A stretch of DNA of 7,978 nucleotides from Muribaculaceae bacterium (GCA_017619255.1 JAFZSS010000132.1:1-7978); one strand, 5' to 3'. Shown: positions 1-7,262, counted from the first letter of the stretch. The notes: generated by a model from the letters alone, not told the origin. Made by a program: numbers and translations.

Positions 1-3000
1 ACACATAGTATTCCTTGCTGAGTGATACCTCATCGATGGCCTTCTCCTGGACTTGGGTCATCGGGGCCTTGAACTGGCTGTAGATGGAGCCCCAAGCGGG
101 ACCTTGTGCCGTGCGGTCGATGACGACACTGCCCGCAGTGGCGGCGTCGAGTGTGGTGCGGAAGTAGCCCAGCCACTCAGCCATCTTGTCGAGGTTGACA
201 GGCTGTCCGGCGATGGTGATGACGGGAGTCTCACCACGGTCGAGCCACTGGCTGCCGGTGCTCAGAATGCTGTAAACTGCGTCGGCGGCGAGGCTGTAAC
301 TGCCCCAGTCATTGCTTTGCTTCATCAGCAGCATCCACTTGCGCACTTGGTCAATCTCATCCTGGCGCGGATCGACCTCGCTCATGGCCCGCAGGATGGT
401 GCTGGTATAGGCCACCTTGTCCAGCTCCCACCAGCTGCGTCCGTTCTGCAGATTATCCCAGTACATGCCCAGGTTGGGCTTCACTATCGCAAACTGGCGA
501 ATGCTCTCGATGATGTTGCGGGCGGTCTTCTTGTAGCCGTTGCGGTATAGTGTCATGGCGTAGAAACCCTTCTCCTTGATGGTGATGCCCTTGTTCCAGT
601 TCTTGTCCATGTGGTTGAGCGTCTTCTTCATCAGGTCGGCACTGGCACCGCTTTGCTTCACCTCGGGGTAGAGGGAGCGCACATAGGCATAGACGGTGAA
701 GTGGCCATACGGGTTATTGCTGTACTTCTTGTACTCGTTGAGCATGCGCACGCTCTCGTTGTCATAGTATTTGAGAGCGCGGTTCATCATTTCGGTCACG
801 CGGCTGTCCTCGGGCAGGTAGCCCAGTTGCTTGATTTCGCCGACAAGTTCCAGCACGGTGCCGGTGGTCCAGAAACTGGACTCGCAGCGCGGATACAGGA
901 ACCAGGTGAAACCGCCGTCACTCATCTGCAGCGATTGCAGGCAAGCGATGATTTTCTCGTATTGCTTCTTGGCAATGTCATCGTCAAAGAGTTCGTTTAA
1001 CTTCGACATCCTAAGCGTCTGGCGGTCAGCGTCACGCAGCCAGGGTGACGCCAGCAGGGTGCCAATCTTCAAGTCCTGGTTTTTCTGGAGCATCGACACG
1101 AGGACGCTGTCCTCGTCGTGCTCTTTCCAGTAGGTGACGGCCTCCTTGATCTGGGGCTGGTCTTTGGCGACACCTTGTGCCACCTGCAGGGCGAACAGGC
1201 TGTGGGCCGCATGGGTGGCGACATGGTACTCGTCACTGAAGATGGTGGGCAAGGCCAGCACGCAGTACCAGATGGGGTTGTCGCAGTATTCCAGCGTCAC
1301 ACGGGCGTCGGCGGGGAAGTCGGGCAGTTGCTGCTCAAAGTGTCCCTGTGCCGCCTCGATATAGAAAGGCTCGGTCTCGATGACGGGCGAGATGGTCGTC
1401 AGCACGGGCACCATCACCTGCTCGCCGTCGCCGTAGCGGCCGTTGGCGGCCTTGATGCGGAAGCCCACAAAGGGCACGGTGTCGGGCACCAGCCAGTCGA
1501 TGTTGACAGCCTGGCTTCCCTTGGGCTCGAGTTGCAGGTTGAACTTGCGCGTGGCGTAAACCTCATTGGTGCGCGGGTCGAACAGCTCGATGACGGCGTC
1601 ACAGGTGGCGGCCTCGTCGGTGGCATTCTGCACCATGGCGGCGAGTTTTGCCTTGTCGCCCTGGCGCAGGAAGCGCGGCATATTGGAGCGCACCATCAGG
1701 GGCTTCTGGGTCAGCACCTCGGCCATCCAGGTGTCGCCGTGCATCTTCTTGTCCCACGCCACGGCCTGGGTGATCCAAGTCGTGTTGAAGTTGGGCACCT
1801 CAAATTCCAACTTGATCTGGCCCTTGTCGTCGCTGGTGAGCATGGGTTGCCACAAGGCGGTCTTGACATCCTGCTCGCGCAGGGTCACTTTCTCGAGGTT
1901 CTTATCGTTGACCTCGACCGCTTCATCGGCTGCTGCCATTCCGATTTCAACTGTCTTGGCTGCACTCAATTCATCACTCATCACAGCTTCTTCTTTCAAA
2001 GTGCGCGTGACACTTCGTGCCTCCATCCCGCGGCTGAATGTGAGCCCTTTGCTCGCGTTTTGATACCCGGTGACTACAACGCCGAACATGGAACCGAACA
2101 GCTGCTGGTGATAGAGATACAGCTCGGGCAGCTCGGCAATAGTGCTTTCGGGGATGTCGAGCATTTCTCCCATCCAACTGGCTCTGGTGGAAGTCCTCCC
2201 TCCCTGGCTGTTGATGGAAAGCATGCCGGCCCGGCCATAGGGGCGATGGTTCTGGAATGACCATTCGTTTTTGGCAATGCTGGCGATAGCTTTGTCATAC
2301 ATGTCAAGCAACATGGCGCCGCGCAGGGGGGTGCCGTTCTGGTCGGTCAGCGTGAAGGTCCAGTGCTCGATGTCGCCCGGTGTGAGCTTGTTGCGGAACG
2401 AGGTGGCGGTGATCTTCAGCGCTTCGGGCTTATAGGGATTGACAAGAGTCACACTCTCGTCCTTGGTTTTGTTGTCATGGCAGGTGATGAATTCCACGGT
2501 CACATCGGCGCCGGCCTCCTTGGGCAGGGGCACGGTGAAGTCGTGCATTCCCTTGTCGTAGCTGAGCCATCCCTCGCTGATGACCTTGTCGGTGGTCGAT
2601 GCGATGTAATAGATGTAGGCCTTGGGCGTGGACACGCCGATTTTGATGTGGCCCACATTGTTCTTGTCAACGCTCTGCTCCAGTGGTGAGATCCACAGGG
2701 CGCTGTTCTTAACAGGCGGCTCCTTGTCGCGCTTGCGATAGAGCGTGATGAAGCTTTCGGCATTGACATCCTCCTCACCGGGCTCGGCATCGATGATGTG
2801 TATCTTGAGCAGGTATTGGCCTGATGGCAGGTCCGTCAGGTCGATGGTCGGGTCGTCGGTGTTCAGGTTGCCGGTTTTGGCGGGTTCCTGGCTCCCGGAG
2901 GGTATGACCTCCCAAGTGCACCAGGCTGAGGTCTTCTCCTCGTCGGTGGTGTTGTACTTGAGCGGCAGTTTGATGGGTTTGTCGTTGTAGTAGGTGTTCT

Positions 3001-5230
3001 CGTTCTCGCTGCCCAGCTCAATACCGCGTCGTGTGCCCACGATAAATGTGGTGGATTCCTCATGGGTCTCGCCGGCATCGGTGGTGACGGTGGCGGTGAC
3101 CTGGTAGTTGTAGCGTGACCATGGGTTACGCTTGTTCTTGTTCTCGCTGAACAGTTCGGGCTCGTAGGTGAAGGTGAACATGCCTTCGGCATCGGTCACG
3201 ACGGTCGTGTCCATCAAGTGCTCGCCGCCGCTGCTGCTCATGCGCCACCACCACCAGGACCACTCTTTCTGGATGAGCGACAGGCGCACCTCGGCGTTGG
3301 CAACGGGCATGCCGCTGTAGGTCTCGGCTTTACCGGTCACCTTGACGGGTTGACCGTTCACATAACTGCGGCGGGCGTCGGGGAAGGTGACCTCAAATGT
3401 CGGTGTCTTGTACTCGCTCACATTCACGCCCTTGGAGGCAATGGTCTGATAATACCTTGATTGGGTTGACATCATTCGCACTAAAATGGCGAACATGCCG
3501 TTCATGCGGTCCTTGGGCACGAGGAACGAGCCCTCGATGCGCCCGAACTCGTCGGTACGGGCCTTGACCGTGTCTATCGGCTCTCGGTTATTATCCATGA
3601 AGAAGACTTCGAGCTCGGTGTTGGCCAGCGGAGAGCGTTGTTCATCCACTCTCTGGAACGCATTGACGGCCCACTGCACGGTCTCGCCGGGACGATAGAC
3701 GCCCAGGTCGGTAAAGACGGTACCGCTATAGTTCTCAGAGTGGCCTTTATTCATCTGGTGATACATCAAATAGGGGCCATATTTGTCATCGCCCTTGGCC
3801 GCAAAGATGGGTAAACTGGAGAACGGGCGGGTGGCTCCGTTCTTGAGCGTGTAGGATTCAGGTACATAAACCATGCCGTTGGAATCGGTGGTGCCGAGGG
3901 TGCCGAAGTTATCCTGTCCATAGTTGATGGTCACGCCGGGCAAGGGCTTGCCGGTTTTGGCGTCTACAGCGCCGATGCGGTCCTTGCCTTCGAGGTGGCG
4001 AACTTCCATCAAGACGATGTCTGTCACGCGCAGGATGTCATAGTTGTTGACCTCGGTAAGGCTTCCCGTCTCGCCGTCAAGATCGTCGGCAAGAATGATG
4101 TAGGCGCCATAGGGCAGGGGAGGCAGTGTGGCGTTCACATCCTCGTTGAACGGGATGTTGCCTTGCACCTTAACGGTCTCCTGATGTTGTAACTTCATGT
4201 CGCTCAACTTGATGCGGTAAGCATCCTTCATCAGGTAATCGGGGATGCGGTACACATTGATGACAAACGAGTTGGTGTTCTTGACATCGGCCTTCACATT
4301 GATGCTTTCTCTTGACTGGCACAGGCTCGGATAGCTCAGGTAGACATTCTTTTGCTCGGCCTGGGTGATGCTGTTTTTCACCTGGGGTGTGAACTTGGAA
4401 TTGGGGAAACGCCTGACATAGTCCTTATATGCCTTGGAGGTCTCTTTCTCGTCCCCGAAGAAGGTGCGACCAAGCAGCAGGGCGCAGTACTCGCTGTCCT
4501 GGTATTTCATGAATTCCTCCTTGGTCAGGCGCTTGTTGGTGGCGTCGACAGCGTAGATGTGGGCTGGAGCGTTGTCCCTGGTCTCATCGACCCACTCATC
4601 CTTCAGGGCCTGAATCATGAGCTCGGTGTCGTCACTGTTACTGATGGACTCAAGCAACTCGATGTCCTTCATCAGCATGAACTCGTTGAGCGTCGGCACA
4701 TAGGTCGCACCCAGCTCGTTGCACTTGATGATGTTGGGCAGCGAGGTCACCGCCACTTGCTTGAGCGCCTCACGGTTGGTGAGGGTCTGGCGGATTAACT
4801 CGAGAATTTTCGTGTCAAACTGTCGGCGGTCCCACTCGCTGATGTCGGTGGGCTCCTCACCCACAGGATTGTTGCGGTTACTCCAGGCATACTCGTCGCG
4901 GTAGCCAAGATAGACCAGCGCCTCAAAGTAGTAGAGCAGCGATTTGATGTGCGGCTGCTTCTCCTTGGCAATGGCGGTCTCAATGTGGCTGATGATGTCT
5001 GACATGTTGTCCGACGAGATGGCGCTCTGGGCGATGCCGTAGCGCACCAGCGCGTCGACCGTCATTTCGCCGTCCCCCGACTTGAACGCCTTGTCAAGGT
5101 CGGTGAGCGCTTGTTTGCTCACATCCTGAGGGAAATTGAAGTCAATCTCCTTCTCGGTGCCTGATGAATGAAATGGGAATGCCATGGCTAATAATGCTAA
5201 AAAAACGATGTGAATGAGTCTCTGTTTCAT
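1..5230 (-). CDS. Alpha-2-macroglobulin family protein (MG2-domain), thioester-less, C-terminus cut by window edge
   Basis: Giant exported protein, presumed envelope-located; bacterial relatives are thought to trap invading proteases. From the ATG at 5230-5228 the minus-strand frame stays open for 1743 codons to the window edge; family members usually run to about 1800-2000 residues, so the C-terminus is missing. A basic N-terminus and hydrophobic stretch (residues 1-24) form a signal peptide; there is no lipobox Cys. Next come a helical region with aromatic repeats (about 90-160), macroglobulin beta domains from about 293, the MG2 signature FTDLGVYRPGETV (506-518), a following MG domain beginning near SEYKTPTFEV (about 604), a Trp cluster (657-662), a polar bait-like linker (1051-1120), the A2M core (about 1120-1220, TTWITQAVAWDKK) and a helical thioester-type domain from about 1318, with DGGFTWF at 1438-1444. 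The CxEQ thioester motif expected after NPIWY (1318-1322) is absent. A later ATG (codon 16) would destroy the signal peptide. The family call is firm; the protease-trap role is inferred. Confidence 0.93.
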   Translation of the reverse strand, partial: MKQRLIHIVFLALLAMAFPFHSSGTEKEIDFNFPQDVSKQALTDLDKAFKSGDGEMTVDALVRYGIAQSAISSDNMSDIISHIETAIAKEKQPHIKSLLYYFEALVYLGYRDEYAWSNRNNPVGEEPTDISEWDRRQFDTKILELIRQTLTNREALKQVAVTSLPNIIKCNELGATYVPTLNEFMLMKDIELLESISNSDDTELMIQALKDEWVDETRDNAPAHIYAVDATNKRLTKEEFMKYQDSEYCALLLGRTFFGDEKETSKAYKDYVRRFPNSKFTPQVKNSITQAEQKNVYLSYPSLCQSRESINVKADVKNTNSFVINVYRIPDYLMKDAYRIKLSDMKLQHQETVKVQGNIPFNEDVNATLPPLPYGAYIILADDLDGETGSLTEVNNYDILRVTDIVLMEVRHLEGKDRIGAVDAKTGKPLPGVTINYGQDNFGTLGTTDSNGMVYVPESYTLKNGATRPFSSLPIFAAKGDDKYGPYLMYHQMNKGHSENYSGTVFTDLGVYRPGETVQWAVNAFQRVDEQRSPLANTELEVFFMDNNREPIDTVKARTDEFGRIEGSFLVPKDRMNGMFAILVRMMSTQSRYYQTIASKGVNVSEYKTPTFEVTFPDARRSYVNGQPVKVTGKAETYSGMPVANAEVRLSLIQKEWSWWWWRMSSSGGEHLMDTTVVTDAEGMFTFTYEPELFSENKNKRNPWSRYNYQVTATVTTDAGETHEESTTFIVGTRRGIELGSENENTYYNDKPIKLPLKYNTTDEEKTSAWCTWEVIPSGSQEPAKTGNLNTDDPTIDLTDLPSGQYLLKIHIIDAEPGEEDVNAESFITLYRKRDKEPPVKNSALWISPLEQSVDKNNVGHIKIGVSTPKAYIYYIASTTDKVISEGWLSYDKGMHDFTVPLPKEAGADVTVEFITCHDNKTKDESVTLVNPYKPEALKITATSFRNKLTPGDIEHWTFTLTDQNGTPLRGAMLLDMYDKAIASIAKNEWSFQNHRPYGRAGMLSINSQGGRTSTRASWMGEMLDIPESTIAELPELYLYHQQLFGSMFGVVVTGYQNASKGLTFSRGMEARSVTRTLKEEAVMSDELSAAKTVEIGMAAADEAVEVNDKNLEKVTLREQDVKTALWQPMLTSDDKGQIKLEFEVPNFNTTWITQAVAWDKKMHGDTWMAEVLTQKPLMVRSNMPRFLRQGDKAKLAAMVQNATDEAATCDAVIELFDPRTNEVYATRKFNLQLEPKGSQAVNIDWLVPDTVPFVGFRIKAANGRYGDGEQVMVPVLTTISPVIETEPFYIEAAQGHFEQQLPDFPADARVTLEYCDNPIWYCVLALPTIFSDEYHVATHAAHSLFALQVAQGVAKDQPQIKEAVTYWKEHDEDSVLVSMLQKNQDLKIGTLLASPWLRDADRQTLRMSKLNELFDDDIAKKQYEKIIACLQSLQMSDGGFTWFLYPRCESSFWTTGTVLELVGEIKQLGYLPEDSRVTEMMNRALKYYDNESVRMLNEYKKYSNNPYGHFTVYAYVRSLYPEVKQSGASADLMKKTLNHMDKNWNKGITIKEKGFYAMTLYRNGYKKTARNIIESIRQFAIVKPNLGMYWDNLQNGRSWWELDKVAYTSTILRAMSEVDPRQDEIDQVRKWMLLMKQSNDWGSYSLAADAVYSILSTGSQWLDRGETPVITIAGQPVNLDKMAEWLGYFRTTLDAATAGSVVIDRTAQGPAWGSIYSQFKAPMTQVQEKAIDEVSLSKEYYV

Positions 5231-5343
5231 AATCACACTGGTTTTAGTTTGTTATAATTATAACCCCAAAATTAATAAAATAATGTGTAACCCGTTGTTA
5301 TTTTGCATTAATTAACTCAATGCCCGACGGCTGTAACTGTTCA

Positions 5344-5376
5344 GCGAAGGCGGCTCACGCTAAGCCGCTAAGTCGC
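5344..5376 (-). promoter_or_regulatory. Stem-loop in the macroglobulin leader
   Basis: GCGGCT at 5350-5355 pairs perfectly with AGCCGC at 5363-5368 around a 7-base loop, and an outer GCGA/TCGC pair (5344-5347 with 5373-5376) can extend it across small internal loops. On the transcribed (minus) strand no T-run follows, so it is not an intrinsic terminator. If transcription begins near 5440 the structure lies inside the long leader, where it could affect mRNA stability or translation. That role is a guess. Confidence 0.35.
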
Positions 5377-5445
5377 CGATTTTATGTTTTCTGTCAATTT
5401 TGCGCTTTTATTACAGGTGGATAAAAACGGGTTAACTCTCGGTTG

Positions 5446-5480
5446 CAAAGTTACTACAGAATCTTTGAATTATCGCCAAA
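5446..5480 (-). promoter_or_regulatory. Candidate Bacteroidota-type promoter of the macroglobulin gene
   Basis: Read on the minus strand, 5453-5446 is TAACTTTG, an exact fit to the Bacteroidota -7 box TAnnTTTG, and it is followed by CAA as in many such promoters. A T-rich TTTG at 5480-5477 could be the -33 element, but the 23-base spacing is longer than the usual 19-21, so this half is weak. Transcription would begin near 5440, giving an untranslated leader of roughly 210 bases before the ATG at 5230. No Shine-Dalgarno sequence is visible ahead of that ATG, as is normal in this phylum. Confidence 0.5.
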
Positions 5481-5497
5481 AAACACTAGCATTCGTG

Positions 5498-5560
5498 GGT
5501 CATTTCATCGTGGCAAACTAACTGATTTACAGGCAGCTGCAAAACAAAAAGGTCATTTCA
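5498..5560. repeat. Short direct repeat GGTCATTTCA, two copies
   Basis: The 10-mer GGTCATTTCA occurs at 5498-5507 and again at 5551-5560, a start-to-start distance of 53 bases (about five helical turns), and GTCATTC recurs at 5563-5569 directly afterwards. The copies lie just upstream of the macroglobulin promoter candidate, so they could be binding sites for a regulator. In AT-rich intergenic DNA a chance match of this length is possible. Confidence 0.35.
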
Positions 5561-5568
5561 GAGTCATT

Positions 5569-5580
5569 CGCTGATCAGCG
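5569..5580. promoter_or_regulatory. Perfect 12-base palindrome, possible operator
   Basis: CGCTGATCAGCG reads the same on both strands. It lies between the terminator of the upstream operon and the promoter candidate of the macroglobulin gene, next to the direct repeats. Palindromes of this size often bind dimeric regulators, but with no second copy in view the function is open. Confidence 0.3.
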
Positions 5581-5605
5581 AGAAAAATCAAGTGAGTTTG
5601 ACGGT

Positions 5606-5641
5606 AAAAAAGTGTCCCGTGACATCGGGATGTCACGGGAC
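5606..5641 (-). terminator. Intrinsic terminator of the sigma / anti-sigma / Spy-like operon
   Basis: A perfect 12-base-pair stem (5614-5625 with 5630-5641, arm GTCCCGTGACAT) encloses a 4-base loop. On the minus strand it is followed within two bases by six T residues (complement of 5606-5611). It begins 24 bases after the stop codon of the Spy-like gene and is oriented to stop minus-strand transcripts, so the macroglobulin gene probably depends mainly on its own promoter. Confidence 0.9.
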
Positions 5642-5665
5642 GACCGTCGTTATATAATTGTTCTA

Positions 5666-6106
5666 TTATTTCTTGCCTTTCTTCTTGGAGAGCATCTCTC
5701 GAGTGAACTTGGCCTCGGCCTGCTTGAGCAGGAAGAGTTGCTTCTTGCTCAGGATCTTGGAGAACTTCTCGAAGTACTTGGCCTCGATCTCGCCCTCCTG
5801 GACGCGGGTGTTGGACAATGCAGAGGCTGCGGCCTCATACTCCTTGTCGGTGGGGTTTTTCTTCTTCTCCACCTCGGCGGCAAGGGTGCGGGCGTTGCGG
5901 TTCACTTGGTAAATCTCGCGTTCCATCTGCTCATAGAGCGGCATGAACTGTTTCTGTTGTGTCTGTGTCAAGCCCACTTCACGGATGATCATCTCGTGCT
6001 TGGCCTGATACATGTCGGTCGAGAATCTGGAACGGCTGTTGCCCTGGGCTGATACTGTGGCCGTCAATGCCAGCAGGGCAATTATCATGAAAACAAACCT
6101 CTTCAT
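5666..6106 (-). CDS. Exported Spy/CpxP-like protein with two LTxxQ-type motifs
   Basis: A 146-residue protein beginning with a clear signal peptide: MKR, a hydrophobic core, and a probable signal peptidase I site after VSA at residue 20. The mature part is highly charged and predicted helical throughout, with LTQTQ at 46-50 and the related LSKKQ at 119-123, the paired spacing seen in the Spy/CpxP superfamily. These are small periplasmic helical proteins that act as chaperones or as sensors of envelope or metal stress. The C-terminus is very basic (KKKGKK). The ATG at 6106 lies only 12 bases after the stop of the putative anti-sigma gene, so the two are almost certainly cotranscribed. A terminator follows the stop. 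Superfamily placement rests on architecture and motifs; a specific role, such as chaperone versus partner of the anti-sigma factor, cannot be read from the sequence. Confidence 0.8.
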   Translation of the reverse strand: MKRFVFMIIALLALTATVSAQGNSRSRFSTDMYQAKHEMIIREVGLTQTQQKQFMPLYEQMEREIYQVNRNARTLAAEVEKKKNPTDKEYEAAASALSNTRVQEGEIEAKYFEKFSKILSKKQLFLLKQAEAKFTREMLSKKKGKK

Positions 6107-6118
6107 TGTCGCTTAGTT

Positions 6119-6520
6119 TTAGTCGTTTTGTTCAATGACTTCCTCCTCATTGCTCATGACCACCGAGTCCTCATAGTTGATGATGTCGTAGTCGCTGACC
6201 GAGCCGCTCATGATGAACTCATCGACATTGCTCTTGTCGTCGGTGAGCTTCTCGGCAACGGCACCCACGGCATAGGGGTCGGTGTTGTTGACATTCTTCA
6301 AGACAGTCAACATGCACCAAACGCCGGCAAACATGGCGGCCAGATAAACCAATGGCCTGACGCGCTGCCACATCGTGGGCTTGACATCAACGGGCGTGAT
6401 CTCAACATCGGGCAGCATGTCAACCATCCGTTTGTTGAAATCAGCAAAGTAATTCTCCGGCACTTTAAAGCCCGGATCCTTACCGTATTTGGTCAAAAAT
6501 GAGGTGTCTTCTTGTTTCAT
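6119..6520 (-). CDS. Single-pass membrane protein, probable anti-sigma factor
   Basis: A 133-residue protein with a soluble N-terminal segment (1-55), one transmembrane helix at about 56-74 (PLVYLAAMFAGVWCMLTVL) and an acidic C-terminal tail of about 58 residues, presumably periplasmic. The N-terminal part carries GFKVPENYFADFNKRM (17-32), matching the F-x-V-P-x-x-Y-F-x-x-F pattern common in small membrane proteins encoded next to ECF sigma factors in Bacteroidota. Its position directly after a sigma factor gene (52 bases) supports sequestration of that sigma factor at the inner membrane. There is no zinc-binding HxxxCxxC motif, so it is not a classical ZAS anti-sigma factor. I chose the ATG at 6520; an in-frame TTG at 6547 would add nine residues ahead of the conserved part and is unlikely. 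The anti-sigma role is inferred from context and motif. Confidence 0.75.
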   Translation of the reverse strand: MKQEDTSFLTKYGKDPGFKVPENYFADFNKRMVDMLPDVEITPVDVKPTMWQRVRPLVYLAAMFAGVWCMLTVLKNVNNTDPYAVGAVAEKLTDDKSNVDEFIMSGSVSDYDIINYEDSVVMSNEEEVIEQND

Positions 6521-6572
6521 AACGCTTGTTTGACTATGTAATGTCAAAAAAGTTTAATCGGTGAAGATAAAA

Positions 6573-7133
6573 TTATCCTTTTTCACTTAAATACTGTTCT
6601 ATCTTTTTCACCGCATGATGGTATGACGCCTTGAGAGCACCCTCGCTGGTGCCGAGAATCTCGCTCATCTCGTCATATTTCATCTCATCGTAGTAGCGCA
6701 TGTTGAACACCAGACGCTGCTTGTCGGGCAGGGTGGCGATGGCTTTCTGCAGGTTGATTTGGGCCTCGTCGCCGTCAAACCACTCGTCGCTCTCCAACTG
6801 GTTGACGAGGAAACTCTCGTCATCGTCGATGGACAGCTGGTTCATCACCTTCTTCTTGTTGACAAAAGTGATCGACTCGTTGATGGCAATCTTGTAAAGC
6901 CATGTCGAGAGCTTGGCGTCGCCGCGGAAGTTGTCGATGCTTGTCCACGCCTTCAGGAAGGTGTTTTGCAGCACATCGTTGGCGTCGTCATGGTCAATGA
7001 CCATGCGGCGTATCTGCCAGTAAAGTTGCGAGCTGTAGTGCTCGATAACCTTACCGAACGCGGCCTTACATTGGTTGGGGTCATGCAGTTGCGCGACCAC
7101 CACAGCCTCGTCATATTTCTCGCGTGCTGCCAT
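6573..7133 (-). CDS. RNA polymerase ECF-type sigma-70 family sigma factor
   Basis: A 186-residue protein with the two domains of an extracytoplasmic-function sigma factor. Region 2 spans about residues 26-95, with DDANDVLQNTFLKAW (49-63), the FRGDAKLSTWLYKIAIN segment (69-85) that covers -10 recognition and melting, and a basic run KKK at 93-95. An acidic linker (103-125) leads to region 4 at about 127-182, with LPDKQRLVFNMRYYDEM (135-151) and the helix-turn-helix YDEMSEILGTSEGALKASYHHA (153-174, key residues L160, G161, A166, K168). It would direct RNA polymerase to a dedicated promoter set, probably including its own operon. Length is normal for the class. The ATG at 7133 is preferred over an in-frame TTG at 7136. 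It is the first gene of a three-gene unit with a putative anti-sigma factor and a Spy-like protein. The target stimulus is not identifiable. Confidence 0.95.
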   Translation of the reverse strand: MAAREKYDEAVVVAQLHDPNQCKAAFGKVIEHYSSQLYWQIRRMVIDHDDANDVLQNTFLKAWTSIDNFRGDAKLSTWLYKIAINESITFVNKKKVMNQLSIDDDESFLVNQLESDEWFDGDEAQINLQKAIATLPDKQRLVFNMRYYDEMKYDEMSEILGTSEGALKASYHHAVKKIEQYLSEKG

Positions 7134-7153
7134 CAATCTTTTGTTTGAGGGTG

Positions 7154-7161
7154 TAAAGATA
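7154..7161 (-). promoter_or_regulatory. Weak promoter candidate for the sigma factor operon
   Basis: On the minus strand 7161-7154 reads TATCTTTA, one base off the Bacteroidota -7 box TAnnTTTG, and lies about 20 bases upstream of the ATG at 7133. No TTTG-type -33 element is present at the expected distance, so this could equally be an autoregulated ECF promoter with a different consensus, or no promoter at all. Confidence 0.25.
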
Positions 7162-7262
7162 GCAAAAAAAATGCCAATCCAGCCCGAAACGGCCTTTTTT
7201 TATGCTTTTTTTAGCATTTACATCACCAATGTATCTATTCAGCTTCTCATTGGTGCCCGACG

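Larger units (their letters stand above)
5231..5605. other. Non-coding region between the macroglobulin gene and the upstream operon
   Basis: About 375 AT-rich bases with no convincing gene on either strand. It holds the promoter candidate at 5446-5480, a small stem-loop in the presumed leader (5344-5376), a 10-base direct repeat (GGTCATTTCA at 5498-5507 and 5551-5560, with a partial third copy at 5562-5568) and a perfect 12-base palindrome at 5569-5580. I see no tRNA, no recognisable riboswitch and no insertion-sequence ends. Confidence 0.7.

Noticed and set aside
53..1000. Plus-strand open frames at 53-550 and 611-1000
   Set aside because: Antisense shadows of the macroglobulin thioester-type domain; no recognisable protein motif.
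1118..2260. Long plus-strand open frame of 380 codons
   Set aside because: It lies wholly antisense to the macroglobulin gene, whose frame is unbroken and matches a known family. Its Gly/Leu/Val/His-rich composition is what the G/C-biased codons of the real gene produce when read backwards.
4352..4798. Plus-strand open frame of 148 codons
   Set aside because: Antisense shadow of the macroglobulin N-terminal region, same compositional artefact.
5267..5274. Second TAnnTTTG match (TAATTTTG, minus strand) close to the macroglobulin ATG
   Set aside because: It sits in very AT-rich DNA with no TTG-type -33 element at a suitable distance, so it is a weaker promoter candidate than 5446-5480.
5612..6052. 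Plus-strand open frame of 146 codons, Leu-rich
   Set aside because: It begins inside the terminator hairpin and is antisense to the Spy-like gene, which has a signal peptide and LTxxQ motifs. The poly-Leu look comes from reading Lys/Glu/Gln codons backwards.
6529..6548. Inverted repeat TTTGAC/GTCAAA between the sigma and anti-sigma genes
   Set aside because: Only six pairs around an 8-base loop, and on the transcribed strand the T-run precedes rather than follows it, so it is not a terminator. Too weak to call regulatory.
7171..7207. GC-rich patch flanked by T and A runs in the gap before the sigma factor
   Set aside because: Only about three base pairs of GCC/GGC stem can form on either strand, too short for a terminator call.
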